Assembly (NCBI RefSeq): GCF_009789225.1 | Contig: NZ_WSTA01000017.1 | Coordinates: forward strand, 1 to 55,763 | DNA from: Agromyces seonyuensis | Lineage (GTDB): Bacteria; Actinomycetota; Actinomycetes; Actinomycetales; Microbacteriaceae | Length of the DNA stretch: 55,763 nucleotides | Reading direction: 5' to 3' | Shown: piece by piece, positions 41,700-50,815 of the stretch | Position numbering within the stretch: the stretch's first letter is position 1 | Layout of the letters: every line of letters starts with the position of its first letter | Translations under genes and position numbers: made by a program | The notes under the pieces: generated by a model | The model's input: only the letters and a program-made list of their open reading frames with translations | Told to the model about the DNA's origin: nothing | The model's database searches: none

Positions 41700-43118
41700 G
41701 GACATGCCCGGCTCGAACATGACGTCCGGATTGAGGATGCCGCTCGGGTCGAAGAGCGACTTGATGCGGCGCTGCCACTCGACCTGCTCGGGCCCGAGCT
41801 CGTCGGCCAGCCAGCGCCGCTTGAGCACGCCGACCCCGTGCTCGCCCGTGAGCGTGCCGCCGAGCGCGAGCGCCGCGCGGAAGAGCTCGTCGGCCGCCGA
41901 CCACACCGCATCGTCGGGCTCGTCGCCCTCGACGACGAAGTTCGGATGCAGGTTGCCGTCGCCCGCGTGCGCGATCGTCGGGATCGGGATGCCCGTGCGC
42001 GCGCTGATCGCCTCGATCGCCCGGAACATCGCCGGCAGCGCGGAGCGCGGCACCGAGACGTCCTCGATGAGCACGCTCCCCCGCGCTTCGAGGGCGCCGT
42101 GGAAGGCGCGGCGGATCGCGAGGAGCCGCTCGCCCGTCGCGGCATCCTCGGTCAGCTCCACTCGGCCGCCGTGCGAGGCGAAGGCCGCGAGCACCCCGGC
42201 TGCTTCCTCGGCGGCGCCCCGGCCGTCGCATTGCGCGACGACGAACGACTCCCCCGGGGCGACGTCGGCCGCCGGCGTGCCGGCGAGGGCATCCGGGCCG
42301 AGGAAGTCCGCGACGCGCGAGAAGGCATCGGCGCCCATCAGTTCCAGGATCGACGGGGCCAGCCGCGCCGCCGTGACGGCGCTGCACGCGCTCGCCGCGG
42401 CTTCGACGTCGGGGAAGGCGGCCGCGACGGTCACCGGAGCGCCCGGCGGCAGCGGCCGCACCCGCACGGTCGCCTCCACGATCACGCCGAGCGTGCCCTC
42501 CGAGCCGGTGAAGAGCGCGGTGAGGTCGTAGCCGGCGACGCCCTTGACGGTGCGCCGCCCCGTGCGGAGCAGCGTGCCGTCGGCGAGCACGATCGAGAGG
42601 CCCAGCACCGCCTCGCGCGTCACGCCGTACTTGGCGCAGAGCAGCCCGCCCGCGTTCGTGGCGATGTTCCCGCCGATCGAGCAGATCGCGCGGCTCGCCG
42701 GGTCGGGCGCGTACCAGAGCCCCAGCGGTGCGAGCGCATCGTTCAGGTCGCCGTTGAGCACGCCCGCCTCGACGACGGCGATGCCGTCGGCCGCGTCGAT
42801 CTCGAGGATGCGGTCGAGCCCGGCGAGGTCGAGCACGAGCCGCCCGGCTCCGCCCATGGCGCCGCCCGCGAGCCCGGTGCCGGCACCGCGGGGCACGACG
42901 GGGAGGCCGCGTGCGTGCGCGATCCGCAGGCACTGCTGAACGTCGGCGACCGAATGCGCCCGCACGAGCGCCATCGGGCGACCGGTCGCGCGCTGTCCGG
43001 ACTTGTCGGCGCGGGCCGCCTCGAGGGACCGGGCATCGGTCGCGACGTCGAGCCCCGCCCCCGTCATCTCCGCGAGGAGGCTCGGATCGGCGGGTTGCGG
43101 CGCGGTCGACGGAGTCAT
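41697..43118 (-). CDS. FAD-binding oxidoreductase (glycolate/lactate oxidase GlcD type)
   Basis: 473 residues. The PCMH-type FAD domain is at residues ~45-225 (VVPRGAGTGLAGGAMGG, CSIGGNIATNAGG, GVAGYDLTALFTGSEGTLGV) and the FAD-oxidase C domain at ~230-470 (IPTIAHAGDGNLHPN and LTGEHGVGVLKRRWL). It oxidises 2-hydroxy acids such as glycolate or D-lactate. No glcE/glcF partner is nearby, so a single-chain D-lactate-type enzyme is also possible. TAGCCT lies 6 bases before the ATG. Confidence 0.93.
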   Translation of the reverse strand: MTPSTAPQPADPSLLAEMTGAGLDVATDARSLEAARADKSGQRATGRPMALVRAHSVADVQQCLRIAHARGLPVVPRGAGTGLAGGAMGGAGRLVLDLAGLDRILEIDAADGIAVVEAGVLNGDLNDALAPLGLWYAPDPASRAICSIGGNIATNAGGLLCAKYGVTREAVLGLSIVLADGTLLRTGRRTVKGVAGYDLTALFTGSEGTLGVIVEATVRVRPLPPGAPVTVAAAFPDVEAAASACSAVTAARLAPSILELMGADAFSRVADFLGPDALAGTPAADVAPGESFVVAQCDGRGAAEEAAGVLAAFASHGGRVELTEDAATGERLLAIRRAFHGALEARGSVLIEDVSVPRSALPAMFRAIEAISARTGIPIPTIAHAGDGNLHPNFVVEGDEPDDAVWSAADELFRAALALGGTLTGEHGVGVLKRRWLADELGPEQVEWQRRIKSLFDPSGILNPDVMFEPGMS

Positions 43119-43124
43119 CCGTTC

Positions 43125-43130
43125 AGGCTA
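43125..43130 (-). promoter_or_regulatory. -10 box of FAD oxidase gene, leaderless
   Basis: Minus-strand TAGCCT with 6 bases to ATG 43118. Confidence 0.5.
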
Positions 43131-43238
43131 CGACGCGCGTCGCTCAGCGCATCCCGGGCACCGCAACTGCGGATTCCCACAACATCCGCCCGCGTTCCGG
43201 AGCCCGGAGGTCGACGGCTCCCGCCCCCTCGTCGGCAC

Positions 43239-43244
43239 TACCGT
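43239..43244 (+). promoter_or_regulatory. -10 box of FAH-family gene, leaderless
   Basis: TACCGT ends 7 bases before GTG 43252. Confidence 0.45.
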
Positions 43245-43251
43245 GGAGAGC

Positions 43252-44130
43252 GTGAGATTCGCGCACCTCCGGACCGACGGCGACCCCGAGCCCAGACTGG
43301 TCGTGGTGCTCGGCGATCACGCGCTCTTCCTGGACGAATCGATGCCGGACGCGCCGCTCGACCTGCAGGAGCTCATCGAGCGCGGCGACGAGGGACTGGC
43401 TGCGGTGCGCGAGCACGTCGACCGCGCCACCGCCGACGGCAGCGCCGTCCTCCGCCCCGTCGAGGGCTTCCGCCACGCCTCCGCCGTCCTGCGCCCGCCG
43501 CACGTCCTCGCCGTCGGCGCCAACTACGCCGCGCACGCGAGCGAGCTGAAGCTGCGCAGCGAGACCGCGATGACGGTCTTCGCGCTGTGGCCGAACTCCC
43601 TGTCCGGGCACGGCCAGACGACGACCTGGCCCGACGACCTCACGCAGCAGGTCGACTACGAGGCCGAACTCGGCGTCATCATCGGCCGGCCGACGCGCAA
43701 CGTCGCCGAGCGCGACGCCCTCGACTGCGTCTGGGGCTACACGGTCGTCAACGACATCACGGCCCGCGACATCCAGTTCTCGGAAGCCCAGTGGTCGCGC
43801 TGCAAGTCGTTCGACGGGTTCACGCCGACGGGGCCGGTCGTGGTCACCGCCGACGAGGTCGCCGACCCGCAGGACCTCTGGCTCACGACGAACGTCGACG
43901 GCCGCATCCTGCAGGACGGCTCGACGGGCGAGATGGTGCGCAGCGTCGCCGAGATCGTCGCCTACCTCTCGAAGTCCGCGACGATCCCGCCCGGCACGCT
44001 CATCTCGACGGGCAGCCCCGGCGGCGCCGGCTACTCGCGCAAGCCGCCGGTATTCCTCGGCGACGGCTCGACCGTCACCGTCTCGGTGGTCGGCATCGGC
44101 TCGCTGACGACCCACTGCCGGGTGGTCTGA
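43252..44130 (+). CDS. fumarylacetoacetate hydrolase (FAH) family protein
   Basis: 292 residues. A short N-terminal cap is followed by the FAH fold: AVGANYAAHASE, QVDYEAELGVIIGRP (metal Glu residues) and YTVVNDITARDIQ (metal Asp), ending in PGTLISTGSPGGAGYSRKPP. Members hydrolyse or decarboxylate 3-oxo and 2-oxo acids; some act on oxaloacetate. It diverges from the FAD oxidase gene, which suggests shared use in hydroxy- or keto-acid breakdown, though no common operator was seen. Confidence 0.92.
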   Translation: MRFAHLRTDGDPEPRLVVVLGDHALFLDESMPDAPLDLQELIERGDEGLAAVREHVDRATADGSAVLRPVEGFRHASAVLRPPHVLAVGANYAAHASELKLRSETAMTVFALWPNSLSGHGQTTTWPDDLTQQVDYEAELGVIIGRPTRNVAERDALDCVWGYTVVNDITARDIQFSEAQWSRCKSFDGFTPTGPVVVTADEVADPQDLWLTTNVDGRILQDGSTGEMVRSVAEIVAYLSKSATIPPGTLISTGSPGGAGYSRKPPVFLGDGSTVTVSVVGIGSLTTHCRVV

Positions 44131-44134
44131 GTGA

Positions 44135-44174
44135 CCGGTCGGACGGACCGCGGGATGCGGCGTCGCCCGACCGG
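44135..44174. terminator. possible hairpin between FAH gene and aspA
   Basis: CCGGTCGG (44135-44142) and CCGACCGG (44167-44174) with a 24-base loop, between two convergent genes. Confidence 0.5.
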
Positions 44175-44180
44175 CACGCC

Positions 44181-45650
44181 TCACTCCGCGGGCTCGGCCT
44201 TCAGCTTCACGACCGGAATCGCCTGCGTGACGGGCTGCAGGCCCGAGAGCTTCGACGGTCGCAGCTGCCGCTCGACGTCCTCGCGGCTCATGAGCCCCGC
44301 CTCGACGACGAGGTCGGCGACCGGGCGGCCCGTCAGCAGGGCGAGCTTGGCGAGCTTCGACGCCTCCTGGTAGCCGATGAACGGGATGAGCGCGGTGATG
44401 ACGCCCACGCTCGAGGCGACCATCTCGGCGAGCCGGTCGGTGTTCGCCGTGATGCCGTCGATGCAGTTGATGCGGAGCGTGCGGCAGGACTGCCGCAGCC
44501 ACGTGATCGACTGGAACAGCGAGTGGGCGATGATCGGCTCGAACGCGTTGAGCTGGAGCTGCCCGCCGTCCGCGGCCATGGTGATCGTGAGGTCGGAGCC
44601 GGCGATCGCGTAGGCGACCTGGGTGACGGCCTCCGGGATCACCGGGTTGACCTTCCCGGGCATGATCGAGGACCCGGCCTGGCGCGGCGGGAGGTTGATC
44701 TCGCCGAGCCCCGCCTGCGGGCCCGAGGAGAGCAGCCGCAGGTCGTTGCAGATCTTCGAGAGCTTGATCGCCGCGCGCTTGAGCGCCGCCGAGAGCGACA
44801 TGAAGACGCCGACGTCGCTCGTCGCCTCGATGAGGTCGTCGGCGGCGACGATCTCGAGGCCGGTGATCTTGCGGAGGTTGCGGATCGCGGCGGCGCCGTA
44901 GCCGGGTTCGGCGGTGATGCCGGTGCCGATCGCGGTCGCGCCGAGGTTGACCTCGGAGAGCAGGCGGATGAGCTCGTAGAGCCGCTCCCGGTCCTCCTCG
45001 ACCGTCGTGGCGAAGCCATGGAACTCCTGGCCGAGCGTCATGGGCACGGCGTCCTGGAGCTGGGTGCGGCCGACCTTCAGCACGTCGTGGAACTCGCGGC
45101 CCTTCGCGTCGAACGCGTCGCGCAGCAGCGCGTGCTCGTCGAGGAAGCTCTTGACCATCGCGATGAGCGCGACCTTGAGGGCGGTCGGGTAGGTGTCGTT
45201 CGTCGACTGGCTGCGGTTGACGTGGTCGATCGGGTGGATGACGTCGTAGCGGCCCTTCTCGTAGCCGCCGAGCTCGAGCGCGAGGTTCGCGATCACCTCG
45301 TTCGCGTTCATGTTCGTCGAGGTGCCGGCGCCGCCCTGGACGACGCCGACCACGAACTGGTCGTGGTGCTCGCCCGCGATGATGCGGCGGCAGGCCTCGT
45401 CGATGAGCGCGGCCTTGTCGGGCGCGAGCACGCCGAGCTCCAGGTTCGCGCGGCACGCGGCGAGTTTCACCTGCGCGAGCGCTACGACGAACTCGGGGTA
45501 CACCGAGATCGGTCGCTTGGAGATGGGGAAATTCTCTTCGGCGCGCATCGTGTGCACGCCCCAGTAGGCCTCGGCGGGAACGGCGATCGAACCGAGCGAG
45601 TCGGTCTCGATGCGCGTCGCCCCGTCGACGCTGACGGTGATGGCGGTCAT
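44181..45650 (-). CDS. aspA: aspartate ammonia-lyase
   Basis: 489 residues. GSSIMPGKVNP is the fumarase/aspartase signature with the catalytic loop Ser; QGGAGTSTNMNANEVIANLA and HVNRSQSTNDTYPTALK are the AspA substrate regions. Converts aspartate to fumarate and ammonia. TACCCT is 7 bases before ATG 45650; the longer open frame runs upstream into other genes and is rejected. Fumarase C shares the fold; the YWGVHTMRAEENFPIS start and sequence style favour aspartase. Confidence 0.93.
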   Translation of the reverse strand: MTAITVSVDGATRIETDSLGSIAVPAEAYWGVHTMRAEENFPISKRPISVYPEFVVALAQVKLAACRANLELGVLAPDKAALIDEACRRIIAGEHHDQFVVGVVQGGAGTSTNMNANEVIANLALELGGYEKGRYDVIHPIDHVNRSQSTNDTYPTALKVALIAMVKSFLDEHALLRDAFDAKGREFHDVLKVGRTQLQDAVPMTLGQEFHGFATTVEEDRERLYELIRLLSEVNLGATAIGTGITAEPGYGAAAIRNLRKITGLEIVAADDLIEATSDVGVFMSLSAALKRAAIKLSKICNDLRLLSSGPQAGLGEINLPPRQAGSSIMPGKVNPVIPEAVTQVAYAIAGSDLTITMAADGGQLQLNAFEPIIAHSLFQSITWLRQSCRTLRINCIDGITANTDRLAEMVASSVGVITALIPFIGYQEASKLAKLALLTGRPVADLVVEAGLMSREDVERQLRPSKLSGLQPVTQAIPVVKLKAEPAE

Positions 45651-45657
45651 GCATTCG

Positions 45658-45663
45658 AGGGTA
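45658..45663 (-). promoter_or_regulatory. -10 box of aspA, leaderless
   Basis: Minus-strand TACCCT with 7 bases to ATG 45650. Confidence 0.5.
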
Positions 45664-45702
45664 GTCGCACTCGCATGCCCCTTCCGCCGTCCGTGAACGG
45701 CA

Positions 45703-45733
45703 CCGGGGCGGCGCCGGATCGGCACCGCCCCGG
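45703..45733 (-). terminator. hairpin terminator after DUF4190 gene
   Basis: CCGGGGCGG (45703-45711) pairs with CCGCCCCGG (45725-45733), 13-base loop, 15 bases after the DUF4190 stop. Confidence 0.75.
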
Positions 45734-45748
45734 GTCGTCCCGCACTGC

Positions 45749-46066
45749 TCAGCCGATGAACGCGAACGGCAGCGCCAGGAGGCCGAGGGCCGCCACGGCG
45801 AGGCCGAAGAGGATGACGCCCGCGAGCATCACCGAGTTGAGCACGATGCCCCAGATCGCCATCGTGCGGCCGGCGGGCTCGCGCTTGAGGCCGAGGATGC
45901 CCGTCACCAGGCCGGCGATCGGGACGATGAAGGTGAAGCCGGCGACGATCGAGACGAGTCCGAGCACGAGGCTCGAGACGCTGAAGCCGCGGGGCTCGTC
46001 GCCCGCCGCGGTGCGGGGCGCGGTGCCGTACGTGTCGGCGGTCGCGTTCGGGCTGACGGTGGTCAT
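45749..46066 (-). CDS. DUF4190 small membrane protein
   Basis: 105 residues. After a polar N-terminus of ~28 residues come two hydrophobic segments, LVLGLVSIVAGFTFIVPIAGLVTGILGL and a second ending LALPFAFIG, the DUF4190 hairpin. No known function. SD GAGGAGC precedes ATG. Confidence 0.85.
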   Translation of the reverse strand: MTTVSPNATADTYGTAPRTAAGDEPRGFSVSSLVLGLVSIVAGFTFIVPIAGLVTGILGLKREPAGRTMAIWGIVLNSVMLAGVILFGLAVAALGLLALPFAFIG

Positions 46067-46146
46067 GGGATGCTCCTCGTTGGGGAATGCCCCGGAACGG
46101 TTCCGAGTGCGGCTTCGACGCTACGCAAGCCCGTTCCCCGACGGTA

Positions 46147-46181
46147 TGCGGACAACCCCCCGTTGCGGCCTGCGGTCCGCA
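46147..46181. promoter_or_regulatory. inverted repeat upstream of uracil-permease gene
   Basis: TGCGGAC (46147-46153) and GTCCGCA (46175-46181) lie between the divergent DUF4190 and permease genes, just before a weak -10 near 46186-46193. Possible operator. Confidence 0.3.
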
Positions 46182-46220
46182 TCCCCATATTGAGAGCACC
46201 ACCGAGCACAGGAGATCCGG

Positions 46221-47510
46221 ATGCAGCTACCCTGGACCGTCCACGGCGACGGCCGGAACGTCGGCCCCGACGAGATCGTCGCCCCCGGCGAACGACTCAG
46301 CTGGCCCCGCACGATCGGGCTCGGCGCGCAGCACATTGTGGCGATGTTCGGCGCGACCTTCCTCGTGCCGATCCTCACGGGCTTCCCGCCGACGACGACG
46401 ATCTTCTTCTCCGGCATCGGCACGCTGCTCTTCCTCACGATCACGCGCAACCGGGTGCCGAGCTACCTGGGTTCGTCGTTCGCGTTCATCGCCCCCATCG
46501 TCGCGGCGATGTCCGCTGAGGGCGTCGCCGACCCCATGGGCGCGGCCCTCGTCGGCATCGTCTCGGTCGGCCTGCTGCTCGCGATCGTGGGCGCCATCGT
46601 CATCTGGACGGGCACGGGCTGGATCGACGCGCTCATGCCGCCGGTGGTCGCGGGCAGCATCGTCGCCCTCATCGGCTTCAACCTGGCGCCGGCGGCGCGG
46701 GACAACTTCACCCAGGCGCCGCTCACTGCGACGATCACCCTCGCCGCGGTCCTCATCTGCGCGGTGCTCTTCCGCGGCCTCCTCGGCCGTCTCTCGATCC
46801 TCGTGGGTGTGCTCGTCGGCTACCTCGCGGCGACGATCCAGGGCGAGATCGACTTCGCGCCGATCGAGAGCGCCGCATGGATCGGGCTGCCCGAGTTCCA
46901 CCTGCCGGCGAACCCGTTCGCGGACGCCGCGATCTGGGGGCTCCTGCCCGCGTTCGTGCCCATCGTGCTCGTGCTCATCGCCGAGAACGTCGGGCACATC
47001 CGCGGCGTCGCGCAGATGACGGGCGACCAGAGCATCAACCGGTCCACGGGCAAGGCGCTCCTCGCCGACGGCGTCGCGACGACCATCGCGGGCTTCTTCG
47101 GCGGCTCGGGCACGACCACATACGGAGAGAACATCGGCGTCATGGCCGCGACGCGCGTCTACTCGACGGCCGCGTACTGGGTGGCCGGCGGCGTCGCGGT
47201 GCTGCTCGGCCTCTCGCCGAAGTTCGGCGCGGTCATCTTCACGATCCCGCCGGGCGTGCTGGGCGGCGTCACGACGGCCCTCTACGGCCTCATCGGGATC
47301 ATCGGCATCAAGATCTGGGTCGACAACAAGGTCGACTTCTCCAAGCCGGTGAACCAGTTCACGGCGGGCACCGCGCTCATCATCGCCATCGCCGACTTCA
47401 CGCTCCAGCTCGGCACGCTCACCTTCAACGGCATCGCGCTCGGCACCATCGCCGCGATCGTGATCTACCACGTCATGCACGCGATTGCGAAGGCGCGCGG
47501 CACGTCCTGA
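46221..47510 (+). CDS. NCS2 uracil/xanthine permease (UraA type)
   Basis: 429 residues, about 14 transmembrane segments of the UraA fold. IGLGAQHIVAMFGATFLVPIL, PSYLGSSFAFIAPI and the NCS2 signature region LIAENVGHIRGVAQMTGDQ (with the conserved Glu) are visible, plus GGSGTTTYGENIGVMAATR. Imports uracil or xanthine with H+. AGGAG precedes ATG 46221. Confidence 0.94.
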   Translation: MQLPWTVHGDGRNVGPDEIVAPGERLSWPRTIGLGAQHIVAMFGATFLVPILTGFPPTTTIFFSGIGTLLFLTITRNRVPSYLGSSFAFIAPIVAAMSAEGVADPMGAALVGIVSVGLLLAIVGAIVIWTGTGWIDALMPPVVAGSIVALIGFNLAPAARDNFTQAPLTATITLAAVLICAVLFRGLLGRLSILVGVLVGYLAATIQGEIDFAPIESAAWIGLPEFHLPANPFADAAIWGLLPAFVPIVLVLIAENVGHIRGVAQMTGDQSINRSTGKALLADGVATTIAGFFGGSGTTTYGENIGVMAATRVYSTAAYWVAGGVAVLLGLSPKFGAVIFTIPPGVLGGVTTALYGLIGIIGIKIWVDNKVDFSKPVNQFTAGTALIIAIADFTLQLGTLTFNGIALGTIAAIVIYHVMHAIAKARGTS

Positions 47511-47577
47511 GGCGGGCATCCGTCGCTCGCGGGCATCCTCGACGCGGGCGGATGACCGCGGGTCGACGCTGCGTCCG

Positions 47578-47605
47578 CCCGGGGCCGGGCGGGCCCGGCC
47601 CCGGG
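47578..47605. terminator. hairpin between convergent NCS2 permease genes
   Basis: CCCGGGGCCGGGC (47578-47590) is complementary to 47593-47605; a very GC-rich stem ending 6 bases before the minus-strand stop. Confidence 0.75.
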
Positions 47606-47610
47606 CATGC

Positions 47611-49065
47611 TCAGAGGCCGAGCAGCGACTCGATCGGACCGCGCGCGAAGAAGATCACGAAGCCGGCCGCGACGACCCAGAGGATCGGGCTGATCGCGCG
47701 CCCCTTGCCGGCTGCGGTGCGGATGACCACCCAGCTGATGAAGCCGGCGCCGATGCCGTTGGCGATGGAGTACGTCAGCGGCATGACGGCGATCGTCAGG
47801 AAGACCGGCAGCAGCACGGTGAAGTCGACGAGTTCGATGCGCGCGATCTGCGACATCATCATGGCGCCGACGATGACGAGCGCGGCGGCCGCGACCTCGG
47901 TCGGCACTATGGAGACGAGCGGCGTGAAGAACATGCCGATGAAGAACAGCAAGCCCGTCACGAGGTTCGCGACGCCGGTGCGCGCACCCTCCCCGATGCC
48001 CGAGCCGGACTCGATGAAGACGGTGCTCGAGGAGGAGCTCGTCGCCCCGCCGGCGATCGCGCCGAAGCCCTCGACGAGCAGCGCCTGGCGCAGGCGCGGG
48101 AAGTTGCCGTGCTCGTCGGCGAGGCCAGCTTCGCGCGAGAGCCCCGTGAAGGAGCCCATGGCGTCGAAGAAGTTCGTGAAGACGAGGGTGAACACGAACA
48201 TGAACGCCGCGATCCCGCCGACGCGCTGGAACGATCCGAGCAGGTCGACCTGGCCGACGAGCGAGAGGTCCGGCCAGGCGACGAGCTGCGTCGGCAGCGA
48301 AGGCACCGAGAGCCCCCAGCCGCCGGGGTTCTCGGTCGCGGCCCCGAGGTGGAGGATCGATTCGAGGACGATCGCGATGACTGTGCCGGACACGAGTCCG
48401 ATGAGCATCCCGCCGCGCACCTTGCGCGCGACGAGCACGCCGGTCAGCAGCAGCGTCACGACGAAGACGAGCGTCGGGATCGTCGCGATCGAGCCGTCGA
48501 CGCCGAGGGTGATCGGCGGCGAAGCCGCCCCGGTCGATGTCACGAATCCGGCATCCACGAACCCGACGAAGGCGATGAAGAGGCCGATGCCGACCGTGAT
48601 CGCGAGCTTGAGCTCGACGGGGACGGCGTCGAAGATCAGCTTGCGCAGGCCGGTCGCCGCGAGCAGCACGATGATGAGGCCGTTGATCACGATGAGGCCC
48701 ATCGCCTCGGGCCAGGTGAGCTCGCCGACGACGGAGGCGGCGAGGAACGAGTTGATGCCGAGCCCAGCGGCGAACGCGAACGGGAGCCGTGCGATGACGC
48801 CGAAGAGGATCGTCATGACCCCCGCGGTGAGCGAGGTCGACGCCGACACGGCGGCGAACGGGAGCACGTCGCCGTCGACGTCCGGCGCCGACGACAGGAT
48901 GATCGGGTTCAGGATGACGATGTAGGCCATCGTCACGAAGGTGACCACGCCGCCGCGGATCTCCGTCGAGAGCGTGGAGCCGCGGGCGGTGATCTCGAAG
49001 TACCGGTCGAACCCGGAGACCCGGCGCTCCGGCGCCTCGGAGCCCTGCTCGGTCGAACTCGTCAT
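47611..49065 (-). CDS. NCS2 family permease, AzgA-type (hypoxanthine/guanine/adenine)
   Basis: 484 residues. GGVVTFVTMAYIVILNPIIL and FAAGLGINSFLAA are hallmarks of the AzgA-like branch; FFDAMGSFTGLSREAGL holds the conserved Asp region. Proton-coupled purine-base uptake. It is convergent with the UraA-type permease, giving the cell a purine and pyrimidine base uptake pair, though separately transcribed. Confidence 0.93.
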   Translation of the reverse strand: MTSSTEQGSEAPERRVSGFDRYFEITARGSTLSTEIRGGVVTFVTMAYIVILNPIILSSAPDVDGDVLPFAAVSASTSLTAGVMTILFGVIARLPFAFAAGLGINSFLAASVVGELTWPEAMGLIVINGLIIVLLAATGLRKLIFDAVPVELKLAITVGIGLFIAFVGFVDAGFVTSTGAASPPITLGVDGSIATIPTLVFVVTLLLTGVLVARKVRGGMLIGLVSGTVIAIVLESILHLGAATENPGGWGLSVPSLPTQLVAWPDLSLVGQVDLLGSFQRVGGIAAFMFVFTLVFTNFFDAMGSFTGLSREAGLADEHGNFPRLRQALLVEGFGAIAGGATSSSSSTVFIESGSGIGEGARTGVANLVTGLLFFIGMFFTPLVSIVPTEVAAAALVIVGAMMMSQIARIELVDFTVLLPVFLTIAVMPLTYSIANGIGAGFISWVVIRTAAGKGRAISPILWVVAAGFVIFFARGPIESLLGL

Positions 49066-49135
49066 ATCGGCACCATATCGCCGAGGAACTCTCAGGATCG
49101 AGTCCCGCTCCGCGACTCGGCCGGACCGGGCAGCC

Positions 49136-49486
49136 TCAGAGACCGAGGTGGTGCATGACGTTCTCGCCGACGATCAGCCAGATCCCGATGAGCACGGCGA
49201 GCGCCGAGAGGCCGAAGCAGCCGTAGGCGCCGAGGTACGCGAAGCGCTTCTCGCGCTCCGTCAGCGGCGACTTGCGGGCGGCCTTCGCCGCGCGCTTCTC
49301 GGCCTTCTCGAGCTCTGCCGGCGTGATGATCGCGATCGCGTCGGTGAACTCCGCCGGGGCGACGATCGGGGTGCGTCCCGAGACCGTCAGCAGGCGCAGG
49401 CCGAGCGAGTAGAGCGAGACGACGATCGCCGTCACGATCAGCGCGGCGATGAGGACGACGCCGAAGGCGCCCCAGTCGATGGTCAT
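49136..49486 (-). CDS. small membrane protein coupled to phosphate transporter
   Basis: 116 residues. Two hydrophobic helices (VVLIAALIVTAIVVSLYSLGL and CFGLSALAVLIGIWLIVG) flank a basic loop (AEKRAAKAARKSPLTEREKR). Its ATG overlaps the transporter stop by 4 bases, so the two proteins are made together. Family not named; the coupling suggests an accessory subunit of the Pit transporter. Confidence 0.75.
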   Translation of the reverse strand: MTIDWGAFGVVLIAALIVTAIVVSLYSLGLRLLTVSGRTPIVAPAEFTDAIAIITPAELEKAEKRAAKAARKSPLTEREKRFAYLGAYGCFGLSALAVLIGIWLIVGENVMHHLGL

Positions 49487-50667
49487 GACTTGGACTTCGC
49501 CTTCTTGATCGGCTTCGGGTTCTTCTTGATCTTCACCGCGAGACCCGAGTCCGCGACCTCGGAGACGACGCCGCGCGGCTCGCTCTCGCCGCGACGCGAC
49601 CACAGGAAGATGAAGAGGATCACGGCGGAGCCGACCACCGCATCCAGGACGACGCCGACGATGCCGAAGCTCGCCACGTAGGCGGCGATCGCGCCGACGA
49701 TGCCGGCGGCCGGGAGCGTCAGGAGCCAGCCGAGGCCGATCTTGCCGGCGGTGCGCCAGCGCACCTTCGAGCCGCGGCGGCCGAGGCCCGACCCGATGAC
49801 CGAGCCCGAGGCGACCTGCGTCGTCGAGAGCGCGAAGCCGACGTGGCTCGAGGCGAGGATCGTGACGGCCGTCGAGGTCTCCGCCGCGAAGCCCTGCGCG
49901 GGCTTGACGTCGGTGAGGCCCGTGCCGAGGGTCTTGATGATGCGCCAGCCGCCGACGTACGTGCCGAGCGCGATCGCGAGGGCGCACGCGGTGATGACCC
50001 AGAACTCCGGGCCGGTGCCGGGCGCCTGCAGGTTCACCGAGATGAGCGTCAGCGTGATGACGCCCATCGTCTTCTGCGCGTCGTTCGTGCCGTGCGCGAG
50101 CGCGACGAGCGAGGACGAGAAGATCTGGGCGTAGCGGAAGCCGTCGCGCCCGTCGGGCTTGCCGTCGTAACGCCGGGTGATCGCGTAGGCGAGCTTGGTG
50201 GCCGTGTACGCCACGAGCCCGGCGGTCAGCGGCGCGAGGAGCGCGGGCAGGATGACTTTGGACATGACGACGCCGAAGTCGACGGCGGCGACGCCGGCGC
50301 CGACGATCACCGCGCCGATGAGCCCGCCGAAGAGCGCGTGGCTGGAGGAGGACGGCAGACCAAGCAGCCACGTCAGCATGTTCCAGATGATCGCGCCGAT
50401 GAGGCCGGCGAGGATCAGTTCCGGGCCGATCGCGATGCCGTTCTCACCCTCGCGGATGATGCCGCCCGAGATGGTCTTGGCGACCTCGGTCGAGAGGAAG
50501 GCGCCGATCAGGTTCAGGATCGCGGCGATCGTGACGGCCGTCTTGGGGCGCAGCGCGCCCGTCGCGATCGGCGTCGCCATCGCGTTCGCGGTGTCGTGGA
50601 AGCCGTTCGTGAAGTCGAAGAACAGGGCCAGCGCGATGACCAGCACGACGATGAGGGTGAGTTCCAC
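49483..50667 (-). CDS. inorganic phosphate transporter, PiT family
   Basis: 394 residues, about ten helices. The two duplicated PiT signatures are visible: FDFTNGFHDTANAMATPI and LVALAHGTNDAQKTMGVIT. Low-affinity metal-phosphate:H+ symport. The C-terminus is a Lys-rich tail (KIKKNPKPIKKAKSKS). Upstream 148 bases contain no obvious consensus promoter. Confidence 0.95.
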   Translation of the reverse strand: MELTLIVVLVIALALFFDFTNGFHDTANAMATPIATGALRPKTAVTIAAILNLIGAFLSTEVAKTISGGIIREGENGIAIGPELILAGLIGAIIWNMLTWLLGLPSSSSHALFGGLIGAVIVGAGVAAVDFGVVMSKVILPALLAPLTAGLVAYTATKLAYAITRRYDGKPDGRDGFRYAQIFSSSLVALAHGTNDAQKTMGVITLTLISVNLQAPGTGPEFWVITACALAIALGTYVGGWRIIKTLGTGLTDVKPAQGFAAETSTAVTILASSHVGFALSTTQVASGSVIGSGLGRRGSKVRWRTAGKIGLGWLLTLPAAGIVGAIAAYVASFGIVGVVLDAVVGSAVILFIFLWSRRGESEPRGVVSEVADSGLAVKIKKNPKPIKKAKSKS

Positions 50668-50815
50668 CGGCGTCTTTCGTTCGAGGTCGCGATCGAGGAG
50701 TTCGTCGATCGTTCAGGAAAGTTCGGTTGCGGAAACGGGCGGAGCCGTGCAACCGGTCGATGGTTTCACGGGCCGCCCGAGAGGTCAAACGGAGGATGCC
50801 CTCCCGGGCCGATCC

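Noticed and set aside
41838-46193. 1451-codon plus-strand open frame
   Set aside because: Overlaps the FAD oxidase, FAH and aspA genes in wrong frames or antisense; no domain visible.
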